Shown piece by piece: positions 12,301 to 27,216 of a stretch of 64,000 bases of DNA. Made by a program: the position numbers and the translations under genes. The first letter of the stretch is position 1, and each line of letters begins with the position of its first letter. The DNA is from Paratrimastix pyriformis (taxonomy: Eukaryota > Preaxostyla > Paratrimastigidae), in the NCBI GenBank assembly GCA_027972325.1, contig JAPMOS010000012.1, positions 677,501-741,500 on the forward strand, read 5' to 3'. Below the pieces are notes generated by a model. The model had not been told where the DNA came from. It did no database searches and worked only from the letters and a program-made list of their open reading frames with translations.

Positions 12301-14420
12301 GATCGATTCCTGCTCGACCCGGCACAGGCGGGTGATGCTGCGCCCCCACAGCCCACAGCCCACAGCCCACCCACCCCAAGCCAGCCAGCCAGCCAAATCC
12401 CCCACCAACAGCGGCGCACGGTGACCGATGAGCGGGGAACCCACCGAGGGGGCCTGGCCGGGGGGCGGGTCAAAGGAGGCGAGGCCGGGGGGGGCGGACC
12501 AGTCGAGGGCCAGGTAGCGGGTGTCGCTGTCGGTCGAGCTGATGAAGGCCGTCAGGTGGCCCGAGGCCTTCCGGATCAGGTCGGCATCGCTGCGCCCCCC
12601 AGCCCCCACAAGCCCCGCGGACGCGGATATCGGGTCAAGGAAGGGAAGGGAAGGGAAGGGAAGGGAAGGGAAGGGAAGGGGAGGGGAGGGAGGGAGGGGA
12701 GGGGAGGGAGGGAGGGGAGGGGAGGGGAGGAGGGGAGGGAGGCGGGGCCGAGGGGCCGAGGGCCGGGGGGTCGGGGCCAGGGGAGCGGGCCGGGCGGACC
12801 AGTTGAGGTGGACGACCAGGTTGATGGACTCGAAGAGGACCGCCAGCATGGCGTTGTTCTTCTTCTGGAAGAAGTGGTTGTCCGTGCTGATGACCTTGTC
12901 CAGCACCTTCCGCAGCGACCCCTGGGCAGCGGGGCTCTGCGCAGAGCAACCAGGCAGAGAGGTCCGAGGGGCCGTCAGATCGGGCCGTGCAGAGGCGAGA
13001 AGGAGGGGGGAGGGAGGATGGAGGAGGGGCCGACCTCGGGGGGCGGGTACTGCTGGAGGAACTGCAGGATCTTGACCACCAGCCAGGGGGCCGCGATGTG
13101 GGCGTACATGTAGTCGGGGGTCACCTGCCGGTGGATGACCACCTACAGCCCGCCGGAGAGAGAGCCCCAACCCAACCCGGGGTGAGCCCACCGCCCGGCG
13201 TGCGGCCCCGCCATGCCGCCCACCCATGCCGCCCCGTCCATCTCGCCCTTCTCAATTCCTTCGCTTCGACGTCCCTGTTCGCAGCAGGGGCAGGGCGCCG
13301 GGTGGGTGGGGCTGGGGGACCTTCTCGAGGAGGGCGCACACCCGGGGGACGGCAGGCTCGAAGAGGGTCGGCGAGGAGGTCGAAAAGCCCTGCAGAAGCG
13401 ACATCACGGCCGTCAGGACACCTGGCCCGGGGCAGCGGCGGAGGGGCGGAGGGGCGGGAGAGGACCGCGTCAACAAGGGGTGCGGGGTGTGCGGGTGGTG
13501 GGGTGGGGGTGGGGGTGTGGGCTGGTGGCGGGAGGGATCCTGTGCGTGCGCGAGTGCTGTCTGTGCGTGCGCGAGTGCTGTCTGTGCGTGTGGGCATGAC
13601 CGACCGCCATCGGGGTCGTTGAGGAGGCTCATGACCCGATCCACCCAGGCGTCGGGGGTGACGATCTCGGGGTTCTTGCGGTGCAGGTGCAGCAGGCACA
13701 GGGCGGCCTTCTTGCGGATGTAGTTGCGGGAAGTCCTGCGCGGGGCGGCACGGTCAACCCGGGGGTGAGTGTCCCGAGCGCCCGCCGGAATGAACAGACT
13801 CGGCCATCAGGAGCTTGGAAACGTTGTTCGCCAGGGTTTCGGCCATTTCAGCACCGCCAACATTGGCAATCAGAGTCAGGGCGAGTGACTGGAAAAGATC
13901 GCGGCGAGAGGTCAGATCGTTCAGCATGGGCTGCGTAATCAGGCGCAAAATCTCACTCTTTTCGTTCAGGAGAACGCCGAAGCAGAGGTATGCCTAAACA
14001 AGCCATCCCACAAGGAAGACGGGAATCATCATGATGATGCATGCCGGGGGCAGTGGGCAGACGATTTGTTTCTCGGAGTACTTCGTACTTGCCATCAACT
14101 GCATGGCTTCCACGTGTCCGAAATCAACATCGTAGCCGATCATGTAAATGTACATCAGCTTGCACACATACTTCTTGCGCTGGTAGGAGTTCAGCTTCGA
14201 AGGGGTGTTGAATTGGGCGCGAATGTTGCCCAGCTCTTTCTCGACACGTCGTTCCTCGGCCTCCTTTGACCGGCCTAAAAACCACGAGAACAAAAAAGAC
14301 GGGTATCGGTGAGAAATGTCACAGGGAACGCTCACTCGCACACACACACACAAAAGAGTGCGGACAAGCTCGAAGCTCACCGATAAAGTTGTTCAGGCCG
14401 CGCATATCGCTCTGTGCCAT
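9383..14420 (-). CDS. AP2A: AP-2 complex subunit alpha (alpha-adaptin)
   Basis: Large subunit of the AP-2 clathrin adaptor, which binds PIP2 and cargo at the plasma membrane during endocytosis. ATG at 14418-14420 begins MAQSDMRGLNNFIG; after one intron comes RSKEAEERRVEKELGN, then KKYVCKLMYIYMIGYDVDFG, the hallmark N-terminal trunk of alpha-adaptin. The trunk continues through about 13950-10900, with VTPDYMYAHIAAPWLVVKIL near 13090. A Pro/Ala hinge (about 10850-10540) has DLLNVMG and DILAMLG motifs resembling clathrin-box or adaptor peptides. The ear domain follows (about 10400-9590), and the last exon ends ...YLIAHFSAM before TAA at 9383-9385. Full length is indicated. Introns near the 5' end are short; later ones are GC-rich and repeat-filled. 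It is head-to-head with the FAM135-like gene, 115 bp apart. Confidence 0.92.
11546..11713 (-). repeat. 11-bp tandem repeat (ACAGAGGCACC on + strand) in AP-2 alpha intron
   Basis: About fifteen perfect copies of an 11-bp unit inside an AP-2 alpha intron (about 11510-11780). The reading frame is open on both strands, which produces spurious repetitive ORFs. Confidence 0.9.
12637..12740 (-). repeat. Purine-rich GGGAA/GGGAGG repeat in AP-2 alpha intron
   Basis: Imperfect repeats of AAGGG then GGGAGG on the + strand, a polypurine tract inside an AP-2 alpha intron (about 12600-12800). Confidence 0.8.
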
Positions 14421-14535
14421 GGTGAGGAGAATGGAGCCGAAACAAGAAGTCCTGCTCTCTTCCCGCGGAGTTTCTTACTGTTACCAGTGTTTTTGACAGG
14501 ACTTTTCGCTCCCGGTCCCGGCGGCCAGGCTGTGA
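14421..14535. promoter_or_regulatory. Short divergent promoter between AP-2 alpha and FAM135-like genes
   Basis: Only 115 bp separate the two start codons, so both promoters must lie here or overlap the 5' UTRs. No clear TATA box is visible. Inferred from gene geometry only. Confidence 0.4.
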
Positions 14536-16928
14536 ATGCAGGACCAAGGGGAAACAATCAAAATCATTGTGTTTTTGCACTCGTTTCGGAATATTGACCT
14601 TTTTGATGCCGGGTCCGTTCATCTTCCACCAAGGCCCCATGAGATCGTGCGTGTTCCTTTCGTTTTTTGGTTTTCGTGATAGGTTGTATTATTATCGAAT
14701 CTCTATTTATTTGGGAGACAACGAAAGGCGAAAAGCCGTGCCCCAGTCTTGGTTTCCCACCAGCGAGGGTTTGCGTCTTCTCGCGCCACCTCTCATCAGC
14801 CTTCGCCGTCCCATCGTGTAGCACCGGCCGAGGACGTCATCTGTTCGGCCTCCATAGACAGCAAGGCCAACACCTTCCAGAGCCGGGTCTTTCACGTGCG
14901 CTACCGCAACCAGCGGGACCCCCTCCACGCGGCCTGCCTCTTCGCCTTCACCACAGAGGACGCGGTTCGCAGCCAGCCGCACACCCTCACCCACAGCACG
15001 CCCTCCCGGCACGCCCTCTCCCGGCACGCCCTCCCGGCACGCCCGCTCCGAACCACTCTCATGTTCTCCGTCACTGGCTGCGCGCCGGTGGGCGGGCGGC
15101 GTCTGCCTGGCGCAGGGCGAGGCCGACCAGCCGCTGGTGCTCCGGGTCGACCTGATGCACTGCCCCAACGCGGACCCGTCTGGCCCCCCCCCCCCCCGGG
15201 TGGAGTGCCCCCGGGCTGAGGAGAAGCCTGTCCATCGGATGGGCGGCGCGGTTCCTCCTCGTCCACTCCCGCCCTGGCTGAGCACGCCCTGCCTGGCTGA
15301 GCCCTGAGCCGGCCCTGGTCTTCCCATCGGCAGGCGCTTCATCCTTCCTCTCTGCATGTTGTGCTGTGCCGCCCCTGGGCGGGGGGCGCTGGTGGGTTCG
15401 CCGGGGGAGCGCAGGAGGCCGCCCAGCGGGCAGTTCAAGCTGGTCGCCCAGCGGCACCTCATCATCCGCGGGGCCGGTCCGCCTCCCCCGCCCGCCCCCG
15501 TCCTTGTCCCCGCCCCCGCCCCTGTCGCGCCGTCCCCGTCCCCGCCCCTGTCGCGCCGTCCCCGTCCCCGTCGGCATCCCCCGCTTCGCTGCCCCGCTCA
15601 CCTGCCCCTTGGACGGGCCCCCTCCGTCAGCTGGCGGGCTGCAGGCGTACGTGCCGTGCCTGATGGAGCCGATGCACAGCTGCCTGCTGAACATGTCCCT
15701 CCACGGCTCCCTCACGGCCACGCCCCCCGCGCGGTCCGCCAGCCGGCCCCCAGCCCCCAGCCGCCCCGCTCAGTGGCGGGTGGCTCCTGTGCTGCCCCTC
15801 GCCCGCCTCACATGGGCTGCCCCTCGTCGGTGGGTGGGGGGGGGCCGCGCTGCTGGGAAGCCGGTTGGCGGAGGCCTCGCTGGCGCCCCTCTGCAGGCTG
15901 GAGGCCGCCCTGGGATCGCTGCGCCAGTGGCTGGCCAAGGCCCGCCCCCCCCTTCTGCGCCTCTGCCCCCACTGACCGCGCCCTTCCTTCCCGCCTCGAT
16001 CCCGCCCCGCCCACGGTCGCAGCTTCCTCCGGGAGCCCATCATCATCCCCACGGCCATGGCCCGCCCCCAGCGGCCACCGCCCCGGCGACCGCGCTCGCA
16101 GCCCCGCCCCCAGCGGCCGCCCCGGGGACGCAGCGCCCACCGCCCCATGGCACACCCGCCGCTGGGGCGCGTGCCCAGGCCCAGGCCCAGATGGCGGGGG
16201 GGCAGCAGCAGCAGCAGCAGCAGCGGCAGCGGCAGCAGGGGGCGGACCCGGGCTTCACCGACCTGCCGCTGCTCATGCTGGCCGCCGCCCCGGGGCCCTC
16301 GGGGGCGCTGCCCCTCCTCCTCGACGAGCCGGCCGCCGCCTCGCCCCCGCCGCCCCCGGGCGAGCACCTCCCCTCGGCGCCCCCCTCGGCCCTCGGCCCC
16401 GGCTGCGGGGGCGCCGAGGGGGTGGCCGAGGGGGCCGAGGGGGTGGCCGCTGGGGTCGGCCTCCCGCTGCTGGCCCTGCCTGCCCCCTCGGCGGCCCGCG
16501 AGGAGCCCGCAGCTGCGGCCCCGAGCCCACCGGGCGGCGGCAGGAGCGGCAGCCCCCAGCGGCGCCTGGCCAGCCTGCAGGCCGCCCCGCGGCAGCCCCG
16601 GGGCCGGGTCTTGGTGGGGTCGCTGCAGGGCCTCCTCGGCGGCATGGGAGCCGCCTCCTCCTCCTCCTCCACCACCACCACCACCGCCGCCGCCGCCGCC
16701 GCCGCCGCCTCAGCAGCCCCCTTCCTCCCCCCGGCCCGCTCGGGTTCGCCGGCCCGCGCCGCCGCCGGCTCCTCCCCCGGCCGCCCCGGCGCCTCCTCCG
16801 CCCCTTCGGGCGCCCGGGCGGTGGGCATCGGGCAGGCCGCCCCGGCCCCCGCCGCCTCGGTGGCGGGCAACCTCTCCCCCCGGCATGCCCTGCCCCTGCC
16901 CCTGCCCAAGTCGCCCCGCTCGCAAAGT

Positions 16929-16969
<41 letters not shown>

Positions 16970-19900
16970 CTCCCCCGACTTCAACCACCCTGCCCCCCTG
17001 GCGTCACTCCTCCCGACCCGGCCCGTCCCTTTGGGGGCACCGCCCCTCGGCTGCCCAGCGCCCACGGCGGCCTCGCCCAGGCAGCAGCCCCCGGCCCGCC
17101 CGTGGGGGGCCCCCGCCCTGCCCTCGCCCCGCCGGCCCGTGGGAGAGGAGCCCCCGCGGGGGCCCCCGGGTGCCCCGCCGGCCGAGGGGCCGGGCCGGGA
17201 CAGGGACCGCGACTGCTCCGCCCTGCTGCGCCTGGCCAGGGCAGCCGCCGCCGCCGCCGTTGTCGTCTCCGCCGTCGGGGCAGGGGCCCGGGCAGGGGCA
17301 GGGGCAGGGGCAGGGGCAGGGGCGAGCCCGGCGTGCCGCACGCCCGCCGTGGCCAGCGGAGCCCTGGCGGCCCACTCGCCGGCCCTGGTGCGCCTCCGGG
17401 CGGCCCCCCAGGACGAGCTCAGCCCCTCCGAGGAGGCCGCCGTTGAGGCGGCCCGGGCCACGGCCCAGGATAAGGTCCCGCCCCCCCCCCCCCCCTCGCC
17501 CCATCCTCCCCTCCCCTCCCCTCCCCTCCCCTCCCCCTCCCCTCCCCTCCCTCCCCCTCCCCTCCTTCCCTCTTTTGACCGAGTGGCTCACGGGACGGGG
17601 CTCTGTGGGTGGCGGCCCCTTTTCGACCGTGGAATGGGGGTGGGTGGGGGTGGGGTGGTGAGCTGTGTGGGCGCGGGGCGCCGGGGTGCAGCAGGGCCGC
17701 GTGGGACGACCTGGTTGCCGCCCTGCGGGCCACCCGTCGCGCTGCCTCGCCCGGCTGGCGGCCGAGTGGTCAGCTTGCCCCACACCCCGCCCCGCCCCGC
17801 CCCTCCCTCCCCCCCCCCCCCCCCCCCCCGGCCTCCCGTCCCCGCCCTCTCCCTCCACCGCCCTCCGCTCATCAGGGGCCGACCGTGGCGGCCGGGCGGG
17901 CGGGCGGGCGATCGGGGGTGCGGGGTGTGACGGCGGCGCAGGGAGGAGCAGACCGACCGCTGGCTGGGGCTCTTCCGGGCCTGGGCGCCGGCCCCCGGGG
18001 GCCCCGCGGGCAGCCGGGCGGGGGAGCTCTTCCTCGAGGCGGCCCATACCCGGACCCTGCTCTGCCGCCGCTACCTGCACCCCGCCCCGCCCCCCGCCCA
18101 CCGCGGCCACGTCCTCGCCCCCAGGCCGGGGCCCTTCCAGGGGCCACCGGGTCAGCCGCCCCTCGGCCCACCGCCCCTCCCGCCCTCGGCGGCCCCGCCA
18201 CCGCCCCCGCCACCACCGCCCCGCCACCACCCCAGACAAAGAACCCGAGGCGCGGTCCCCGTCCCCCGAGCCCGCCCCTTGGGCCACCCCAAGCCCCAGC
18301 CCCAGCCCCGCCCCACCGAGCCCCGGGGTGGTCCCTCGGTCAGCAGCCCGCCTCGGGGGGCGCCTCGTGGGGCAGGGGCGGGGGCCGCCGACTCGGGGTC
18401 GCTTCTCCTGACGCGCCGCTCCCTGGGCGGCCCCGCCCTGGGCCCCACCCTGGCCCCGCCTCAGCCGCTGCTCCTGGGCTCGCCCCCAGGCCCACAGCCC
18501 CAGCCCCAGCCCCAGCCCCAGCCCCAGCCCCAGCCCCAGTCACAGCCACAGCCCCAACAGGCCGCCCGGGCCGCGCCGTCGATCCGGACCCGCAACAGGC
18601 CCATCCTCGCCCCCACGCCCGCCCCCAGCGCCCCCGGGCCGACGACCACCGCCACCGCACCGCAACCGGACCTCCTCCAGCCCAGACTGGTGGCGATGGT
18701 GGCGGATGAGGTGATGAACGGCCCCGCCCCACCCTCCGCCATGCGCCCCGCCCCGCCCCCTCGGCCCCGGGCCCGGGCCCAGCCCCAGCCGCGCCTGCTG
18801 CGAGGGGCCGACCCGGGACCCGGCACCCCACGCGGCCTCCACCCCGGGCCGCCACGACTCTGCCTTCGCCCCGGCCCCGCTCGGCCCGGCGATGAGCACC
18901 ACCACGCCCCGCCGCCCGCCGCCATCCTCGGTCCGCCCCCCCCCCCCCCCCCCCCCCCCCTCCCCCCCGCCGCCTCCTCCTTTCGTGTGGGGCTCCCCTC
19001 CTGCCGTGGTGATGATGACCCGGTCCCATATGGGGTGTGCTTGCTGGGGGTGCCCCCGTGCTGCGCAGCCCTGGCCGGATCGCCCGGGGCGACCTTCTCG
19101 CCCGCCCGGCCCGCCAAGGCCCCGGCCGCCCGCTGGCCGAGCCCGCCGCCCGTCATGGACCCCACCTTCCACCCGCCCCTCCCCTCGGGCACGGTCCGCT
19201 CCACCCCCGCCACCCCCCGCCCCACCTCGTTGCGCCCGCACCCACTCGTTGTGTCCACCCCGGCGCGTCTATCTCACCCGTGGGCGGCCGTGACGCTGGG
19301 ACTGGGCGCCTGGCGGTGGGCAGGTCCTCTTCCTCTCGCCGGCGCCCCCCGTGCCCCCGGCCGGGGACGGACCACAGGCCGAGACCACGTTGCACCCGGG
19401 GCCGGCCTGCCCCCCATCGCCGCCCCGACCCACCGGGCCTGCTGCCCCGGCCCCGGCCCCGGCCCCGGCCCCGGCCCCGAATGGGGGGGCCTTCCCGCTG
19501 CCCGCCTCGGTGGTGGCGGGGCTGCGGAGCCCCCGGACGGCCGGCCACCTGTGGGTCTTCGTCCACGGCCTCATGGGCCACGCCACCGACCTCAGGCCCG
19601 CCCACACCCCCCAGCCCCTGCCCGCCAGCCGCCCGCCCCCCTCCCCTTCCCCCCTCCCCCGGCTGCTCGTGGGCATGGGAGCTCACGGCCCTCGGGGCCC
19701 TCCCTCTGTCCCGGCCAGGCTGCACCGGGTGGCCCTGCAGGCGCTGCGGCCCGAGGGGGCCGAGTGCCTCATGTCGGCCGCCAACGAGGGCCGCACCAGC
19801 GACCCCATCCAGGCCCGCACACACGCACACACCCGCACACACGCACACACACGCACACCCGCATACCCGCATACCCGCACACCCGCACACCCGCATACCC

Positions 19901-21787
19901 GCACACCCGCACGCTGCTGTCCGTGGCTGGTGAGCCTGCCGTCCCCTCTGCGTCCCCTCCCTCCTGGGGCCGCGGCGCGACTTTGGCCCCTTCGCGGTGG
20001 GTGTGCGTGCGTGCGTGGGGGCAGGTGCAAGCGGACCGGCTCGCCCGGGAGATCCACGACTTCCTGACGGGCTGCCGGGTCCCCATCGGCCGCATCTCGT
20101 CCGCAGCCTCGGCCTCCCCCTCCCCCCCTTCCTTCGTGTGCCCGTGGCCACCCGAGGCGCCACTCCCTCTGCCTGCTTCGGGTTAGGGATCCCTCGGGGG
20201 GCGGCGCCTGGTCTGGCGGTGGGGCCGCTTTGTGACGGACAGGCCGCCTGGATGGGCCTCATCCCTTCCCCTCGGGGCGGGGGCGGGGGCGGGGCGGCGG
20301 CAGCTTCGTGACGCACAGCCTGGGGCCCTGACGGCCCGGTGCGCGCTGTTGCACCCGCTGGTCGAGCCGCTGGCCCGGGGCGGCCTCATGGGGGCCTTCG
20401 TCAGCCTGGCCAGCCCTCACCTGGGCACCACGGGCGGCACCTTCCTCCTCCAGACCGGTCGGCACACACACACCACCACCACCACCACCACCACCCCCTC
20501 CCCGTGCCCGTGCCCGTGCCCGTGCCCGTGCCACGCTCAAGCCCATGCCCATGCTCATGCCTCCCCTCCCTCGCCCACCCCGCGCCTCATTGGGTGCGTT
20601 CGTCCTTCCTGTGCCGGGGGGGGGGGGGGGGGGGGGCCGCCGCGCAGCGCTGCGGGTGCTTTCTGCGGTGCGTGGAGCGCCTGCCTTCGGCAGCTGGCCA
20701 TGGCCGACCAGGCCGACCCCACCCAGTGCTTCCTATACGCCCTGGCCATGAAGGGCGGTCCGGACGCCCCCCCCCCCCCCCCCGGCCTCTCCTCCCCAGC
20801 CGCCCCAGCCCCAGCGGCCCCAGCAGCCCGGCTCCCTCCCGTGCCCTGGTCACATCTTTTTTGGGGGGGCCGGTGCGGCGACGGGGCCTGCGGGACGGCC
20901 AGGGCTGCAGCATTTCCGGCGGGTGGTGGTGGGAGGCACGCCCCAGGACGGCTACGTGCCGCTCTTCTCGGCGGCCCTCAGGCCCCCGCCCCCCCAGCTC
21001 GCCACGGGGCCCCACGGTCCGCCCCCCAGCCCGTGCCGCCCGCCACCGCCCCCGCCCCCGCCCCCGCCGCTGCCGGCCTCGCACCCTCGACGGGCTCCGA
21101 CATGGGCCCTGATGGGGCGGCTGGGCGACTGTGGCTGCTGGGGGCGCAGGGGCGGCCTGCGGGCGCATGCTGCGGGCGCTGCTGAGCTCGGTGGGCTGCT
21201 GCCTGGCAGAGGCCCCGGCCGGCGCGCCCCCCACCGCCTTCGAGCCCGTCCCCCGGCCCCTGGCCCCGGCCCCGGCCCCGGCCCCGGCCCCGGCCCGCAG
21301 CAGCCGAGCAAAGTACGCGGCCCCCACGGTGGCGAGCCCCGAGGAACCGCCCGACCTCCCTGGCCCTGGTGCAGCAGCAGCAGCAGCAGCAGGAGGGCCC
21401 CCGGACGCCCTGTTCCCGCCCCACGACCCCCCTGCCCCTGCCCCTGCCCCTGCCCCTGCCCCTGCCCCTGCCCCTGCCCCTGCCCCTGCCCCTGCCCCTG
21501 CCCCTGCCCCTGCCCCTGCCCCTGCCCCTGCCCACGGGGAGGGGACGGCCACGGGACCCGGGCCGTGCCGCCCGATGGCAGGAGAAGGGCGCCCCGACCC
21601 CGTGGAAGGGGAATGCAGGGGCTCGGGGGGGCAGCCGGCCGGGGGCCGGTTCCGGCGGGTGGAGGTGGTCCTGGGCAGCTTCGGGGCCCCGGGGCGCCTC
21701 TCGCTGGGCCGGGCGGGCCACCTGGCCCTCATCGAGGAGTGGCCCACGGTCGTCCAGCTCGCCTGGGCCTGGCGCGACTGGCTCTGA
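14536..21787 (+). CDS. FAM135: FAM135-family protein with C-terminal DUF676 serine-esterase/lipase-like domain
   Basis: ATG at 14536. A GTCCGT-donor intron joins FRNIDLFDAG to LYYYRISIYLGDNE, matching the FAM135 N-terminal signature (NVDLFQRGFYQIR type). The N-terminal domain continues through VICSASIDSKANTFQSRVFH (about 14850) and LMEPMHSCLLNMSLHGSL (about 15660-15715). A very long disordered Pro/Ala/Ser region with poly-Ala and poly-Gln runs follows (about 16000-19480). The alpha/beta-hydrolase part starts with HLWVFVHGLMGHATDLR (about 19550), then CLMSAANEGRTSDPI, VQADRLAREIHDFL, FVTHSLGALTAR (about 20300, nucleophile Ser in THSLG), ASPHLGTTGG and GTPQDGYVPLFSA. The end reads LGRAGHLALIEEW before TGA at 21787, as in FAM135. 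The family has hydrolase features, but its substrate is not known. Internal exon borders in the disordered region are uncertain. Confidence 0.85.
21419..21535 (+). repeat. CCCCTG hexamer repeat encoding Pro-Ala repeats
   Basis: About nineteen copies of CCCCTG near the 3' end of the FAM135-like gene, encoding alternating Pro-Ala. It is probably coding, as it sits in frame between conserved segments, although an intron here cannot be excluded. Confidence 0.7.
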
Positions 21788-22772
21788 GCCGGCCCACCGC
21801 CACCCCCCCCCCCCCCCCCCCCCCGAAGAGCGGGCCGATTGCGATTGCGATTCCGGGTCGCTTTGGGGCGACCCGCTTATCGCCATATTATTCTTGTGCA
21901 TGGTTTCACCATGGCGGGCGGGCGGTCAGTCTCCCGGGGCAGAACAAAGAAAACCAACAAAAACAAAAAAAGAACAAAGAAAAAAAGGTCGAGGCAACAC
22001 CAACCAGCCAGCCAGCCGAAGGAGGAGGCGCCGCCAGCGCGCCGAGCAGTTGGGCAGGCCACGAGGAGGGAGAGCGGTCGGAGAGCGGTCGGAGAGCGGT
22101 CGGAGAGCGGTCGGAGAGTGGTCGGAGAGCGGTCGGAAAGGGGTCGGAGAGCGGTCGGAAAGGGGTCGGAAAGGAAAGGGGCGGCCAAACAAACGGCGAC
22201 CCAAGCCCGGGAAAGCAACGCAACAGTACGCAATACAAACCAATGCAACCCAATACAACCCAATGCAATCCAAAGCAACGCGACCCAAAGCAAACCAAAA
22301 GCAACAACACGATCCGGACAAGAGCAAAGCAACGATCTATGGACAAGAGCAAAGCAACGATCTGGGGAGGGAGAACGACCGGGGATGACACGGAGGAGGA
22401 AGGGGGTATGGCCTGGACCGAGGGGGGGCGCGGGTACCGATAAAAAGGACCAACAAGAACAAGAACAACAAAGAACAACAAAGAAGAACAAGAAGAACAA
22501 GAAGAAGAAGAACCCAACGCCCACGCCCGAAAGAGGGACCAGCCAACCAAGACAACGGGGCCGGGGCGGTCGGGGCGGGCATGCGAACAGTCACCGACCA
22601 CCGACAGCGACACCACCGGATCAGCAATGATGCCGATGACGATGACGGCGCTGATGAAGCGCCGCAAGCCAAAGAGGCGGCGGCGGCGGAGCGGAACAAG
22701 TGAGGGCAGATGAGGACGCGTGTACAAGGGCGGGCCGGACGGGGCGGGGTGGGCCGGGGGGCCGGAGGGTCC
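21788..22772. other. Low-complexity intergenic stretch between two convergent genes
   Basis: No gene recognised. It holds a poly-C tract (about 21806-21824), a 10-bp repeat GAGCGGTCGG (about 22072-22165), A/C-rich runs of CAATACAACC type (about 22225-22300) and AAGAACAAC type (about 22450-22515), and a GC-rich end. ORFs here are repeat artefacts. Confidence 0.6.
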
Positions 22773-25328
<2,556 letters not shown>

Positions 25329-25699
25329 GATGGTTTTCGACGACGAAGATGTGGGAAACGCCGGGGATCTCTTCGGTGAGCAAGAAGAGAAGCCGAGAGG
25401 CGATCCGCATGGCGAGATCATCAGAACAAGATTTGGTCACGATCTTACTTTTAGTGGCTGGCGCTTCCCAACCGAATTTCCCAGCTACCAGACGAATTAT
25501 CTTATCATCCCATGCTTTCTCTTCCCCGGCCACCCCTCCCTCCTCTCCCTCCCAATGTCATTTTTTTTTTCCGATATACATACAGGAAAAAAACCGACCG
25601 ACCGCTCCGATCCGTGGCCAGGGTGATCTTTCGGCATCAACGATCATCTTCATGCCAAGGACAGCTCAACACAGGCAACAGCGACCCTTGAAAAAAAAA
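25329..25699. promoter_or_regulatory. Divergent intergenic region, dihydropyrimidinase / C2 gene
   Basis: 371 bp between two outward-facing starts, AT-richer than the neighbours. It has a T run at about 25560-25569 and an A run immediately before the ATG at 25700. No recognisable gene. It probably holds both promoters and 5' UTRs, inferred from position. Confidence 0.4.
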
Positions 25700-27216
25700 A
25701 TGAGTCACTTGGCAGGCACCATCACTCTGTCCATCTTCGGCGCTCGCAATGTGCCATCCATGGAAAATAACGGCAAATGCGACGCATTCGTGGAAGTGAA
25801 GGTTGGCAGCAACAAGCTCAAGACCAAAACTGTTAAGTCACTGAACCCTGCCTTCAACGAGCGGGTTTGTCATATTTTCCTTCTGATAATTGAGTTCTCA
25901 TTTTTTTTTAGTTTAACTGTCTGCGTCCCTCTTTCAGCCCATAGATCTCACGCTTCCTTCGACTCAAAATGCAACCAGTCCAATACCAGCCTAAGGATGG
26001 CATTGTGCAGTCTGTTTACGCTCCCCTATCTTTTCATTTCCTTTGGATTTTTGGATGCGGATATTTTTTTGGCTGGCCTTCCATCTGGTTTCTGTTCGGT
26101 TCTTCGCAGTCTCTCCCTCTACGACCAAAATGTCTTCTCGAACACTTTGATCGGCGAGCATTACCTCGATGTTGGCAATTTCTGCAACATTACTCGCCGT
26201 GAGTGGTTCCCGCTGGTTTCTCGTTGCGGCAAGCCGCCAGGTGAAATTGATATGGAGGTGAACTTCAATTGCCCTGGTTTGTCGGCTCTTTCGAGCAAAT
26301 TTCAGATGATGTTTTTGCAGGTGCTCCCCCATCGCAGCGCCCCGCGGCAGCGACTCCTGCGCCTGCTGCGCCTGCTCCAGTTGCGCCTGCTCCAGTTGCC
26401 ACTGCCCCCGCTCCCGTCGTTCAGGCTCCGGCTCCGACCACGACCACGGTCACCCTCGGCATGGGCACCATCGCCCCCCAGCAGATTGGCGCCGGCCCCG
26501 CCGCCCCTGCCCCCACCGTTGTTGTTCTGACGACTCCGGCGGCTCCGGCTCCGGCCCCTATGATGTCAATGATGCCCGCGCCCCAACAGGCTCCCATGGG
26601 GATTACCATTGGAATGCAGCCCCAGGCCCCCCCCATGGGGATGGGAATGAACGGTTCGTCACCGCGCCCCAATCCCGATTTCTTCACTCTCCGCGCTTCC
26701 TCTTGTCTTTGCGTCCACAGTCCAGCCCTCGATGGGCATGGGCATGGGCATGAACCCTGGCATGAACGTTTCGATGCAGCCCTCGATGGGCATGAACCCC
26801 GGCATGGGCATGAACCCCGGCATGGGCATGGATATGGGCATGAACATGGGCATGAACCCCGGCATGGGCGTCTCGATGCAGCCCTCGATGGGCATGGGCA
26901 TGAACCCTGGCATGGGCATGGGCGTCTCCGGTCTGGCTGGCGTTTCCGCTCCCTCGTATTCTGACCCCATTTTCCCTCTCCAGTTGGGATGCCTGCCTCG
27001 ATGCCCGGCGGTGTGAGCATTGGTATGGGCTCCAACCCCGGCATGGGGATCAGCATTGGCATGAACCCCAACCCCGGCATGGGCATGGGCATGAACCCCG
27101 GCATGGGCATGAACCCCGGCATGGGCATGAACATGGGCATGAACCCCGGCATGAATATGGGCATGAACCCCGGCATGAATATGGGGATGGGCTACCCCAA
27201 CCAGTTCGGCATGTAA
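25700..27216 (+). CDS. C2-domain protein with Pro/Ala linker and Met-Gly-Asn-Pro repeat tail
   Basis: ATG 25700 begins MSHLAGTITLSIFGARNVPS, the first strand of a C2 domain (Ca2+/phospholipid-binding fold), followed by CDAFVEVKVGSNKLKTKT and SLNPAFNE, the classic C2 segment. A later exon has SLYDQNVFSNTLIGEHYLDV (about 26115-26175) and WFPL, completing the fold. A Pro/Ala/Val linker follows (about 26325-26640). Exons at 26720-26935 and 26985-27213 encode MGMNPGMG-type repeats ending GYPNQFGM, stop at 27214-27216. Plant and protist C2 proteins with Gly/Pro/Met tails are known as small membrane-associated proteins. Ca2+-dependent membrane binding is inferred. Exon borders between 25860 and 26120 are uncertain. 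Confidence 0.75.

Noticed and set aside
15356-17930. Competing very long ORFs on both strands in the FAM135 region (up to about 850 codons)
   Set aside because: High GC with few A/T leaves all frames open. Only the + frames carry FAM135 motifs at both ends; the minus-strand versions are Gly/Arg/Ala shadows.
21788-22690. Lys/Arg/Gln-rich ORFs after FAM135
   Set aside because: They are translations of simple GAGCGGTCGG, CAATACAACC and AAGAACAAC repeats with no conserved motif and no splice context.
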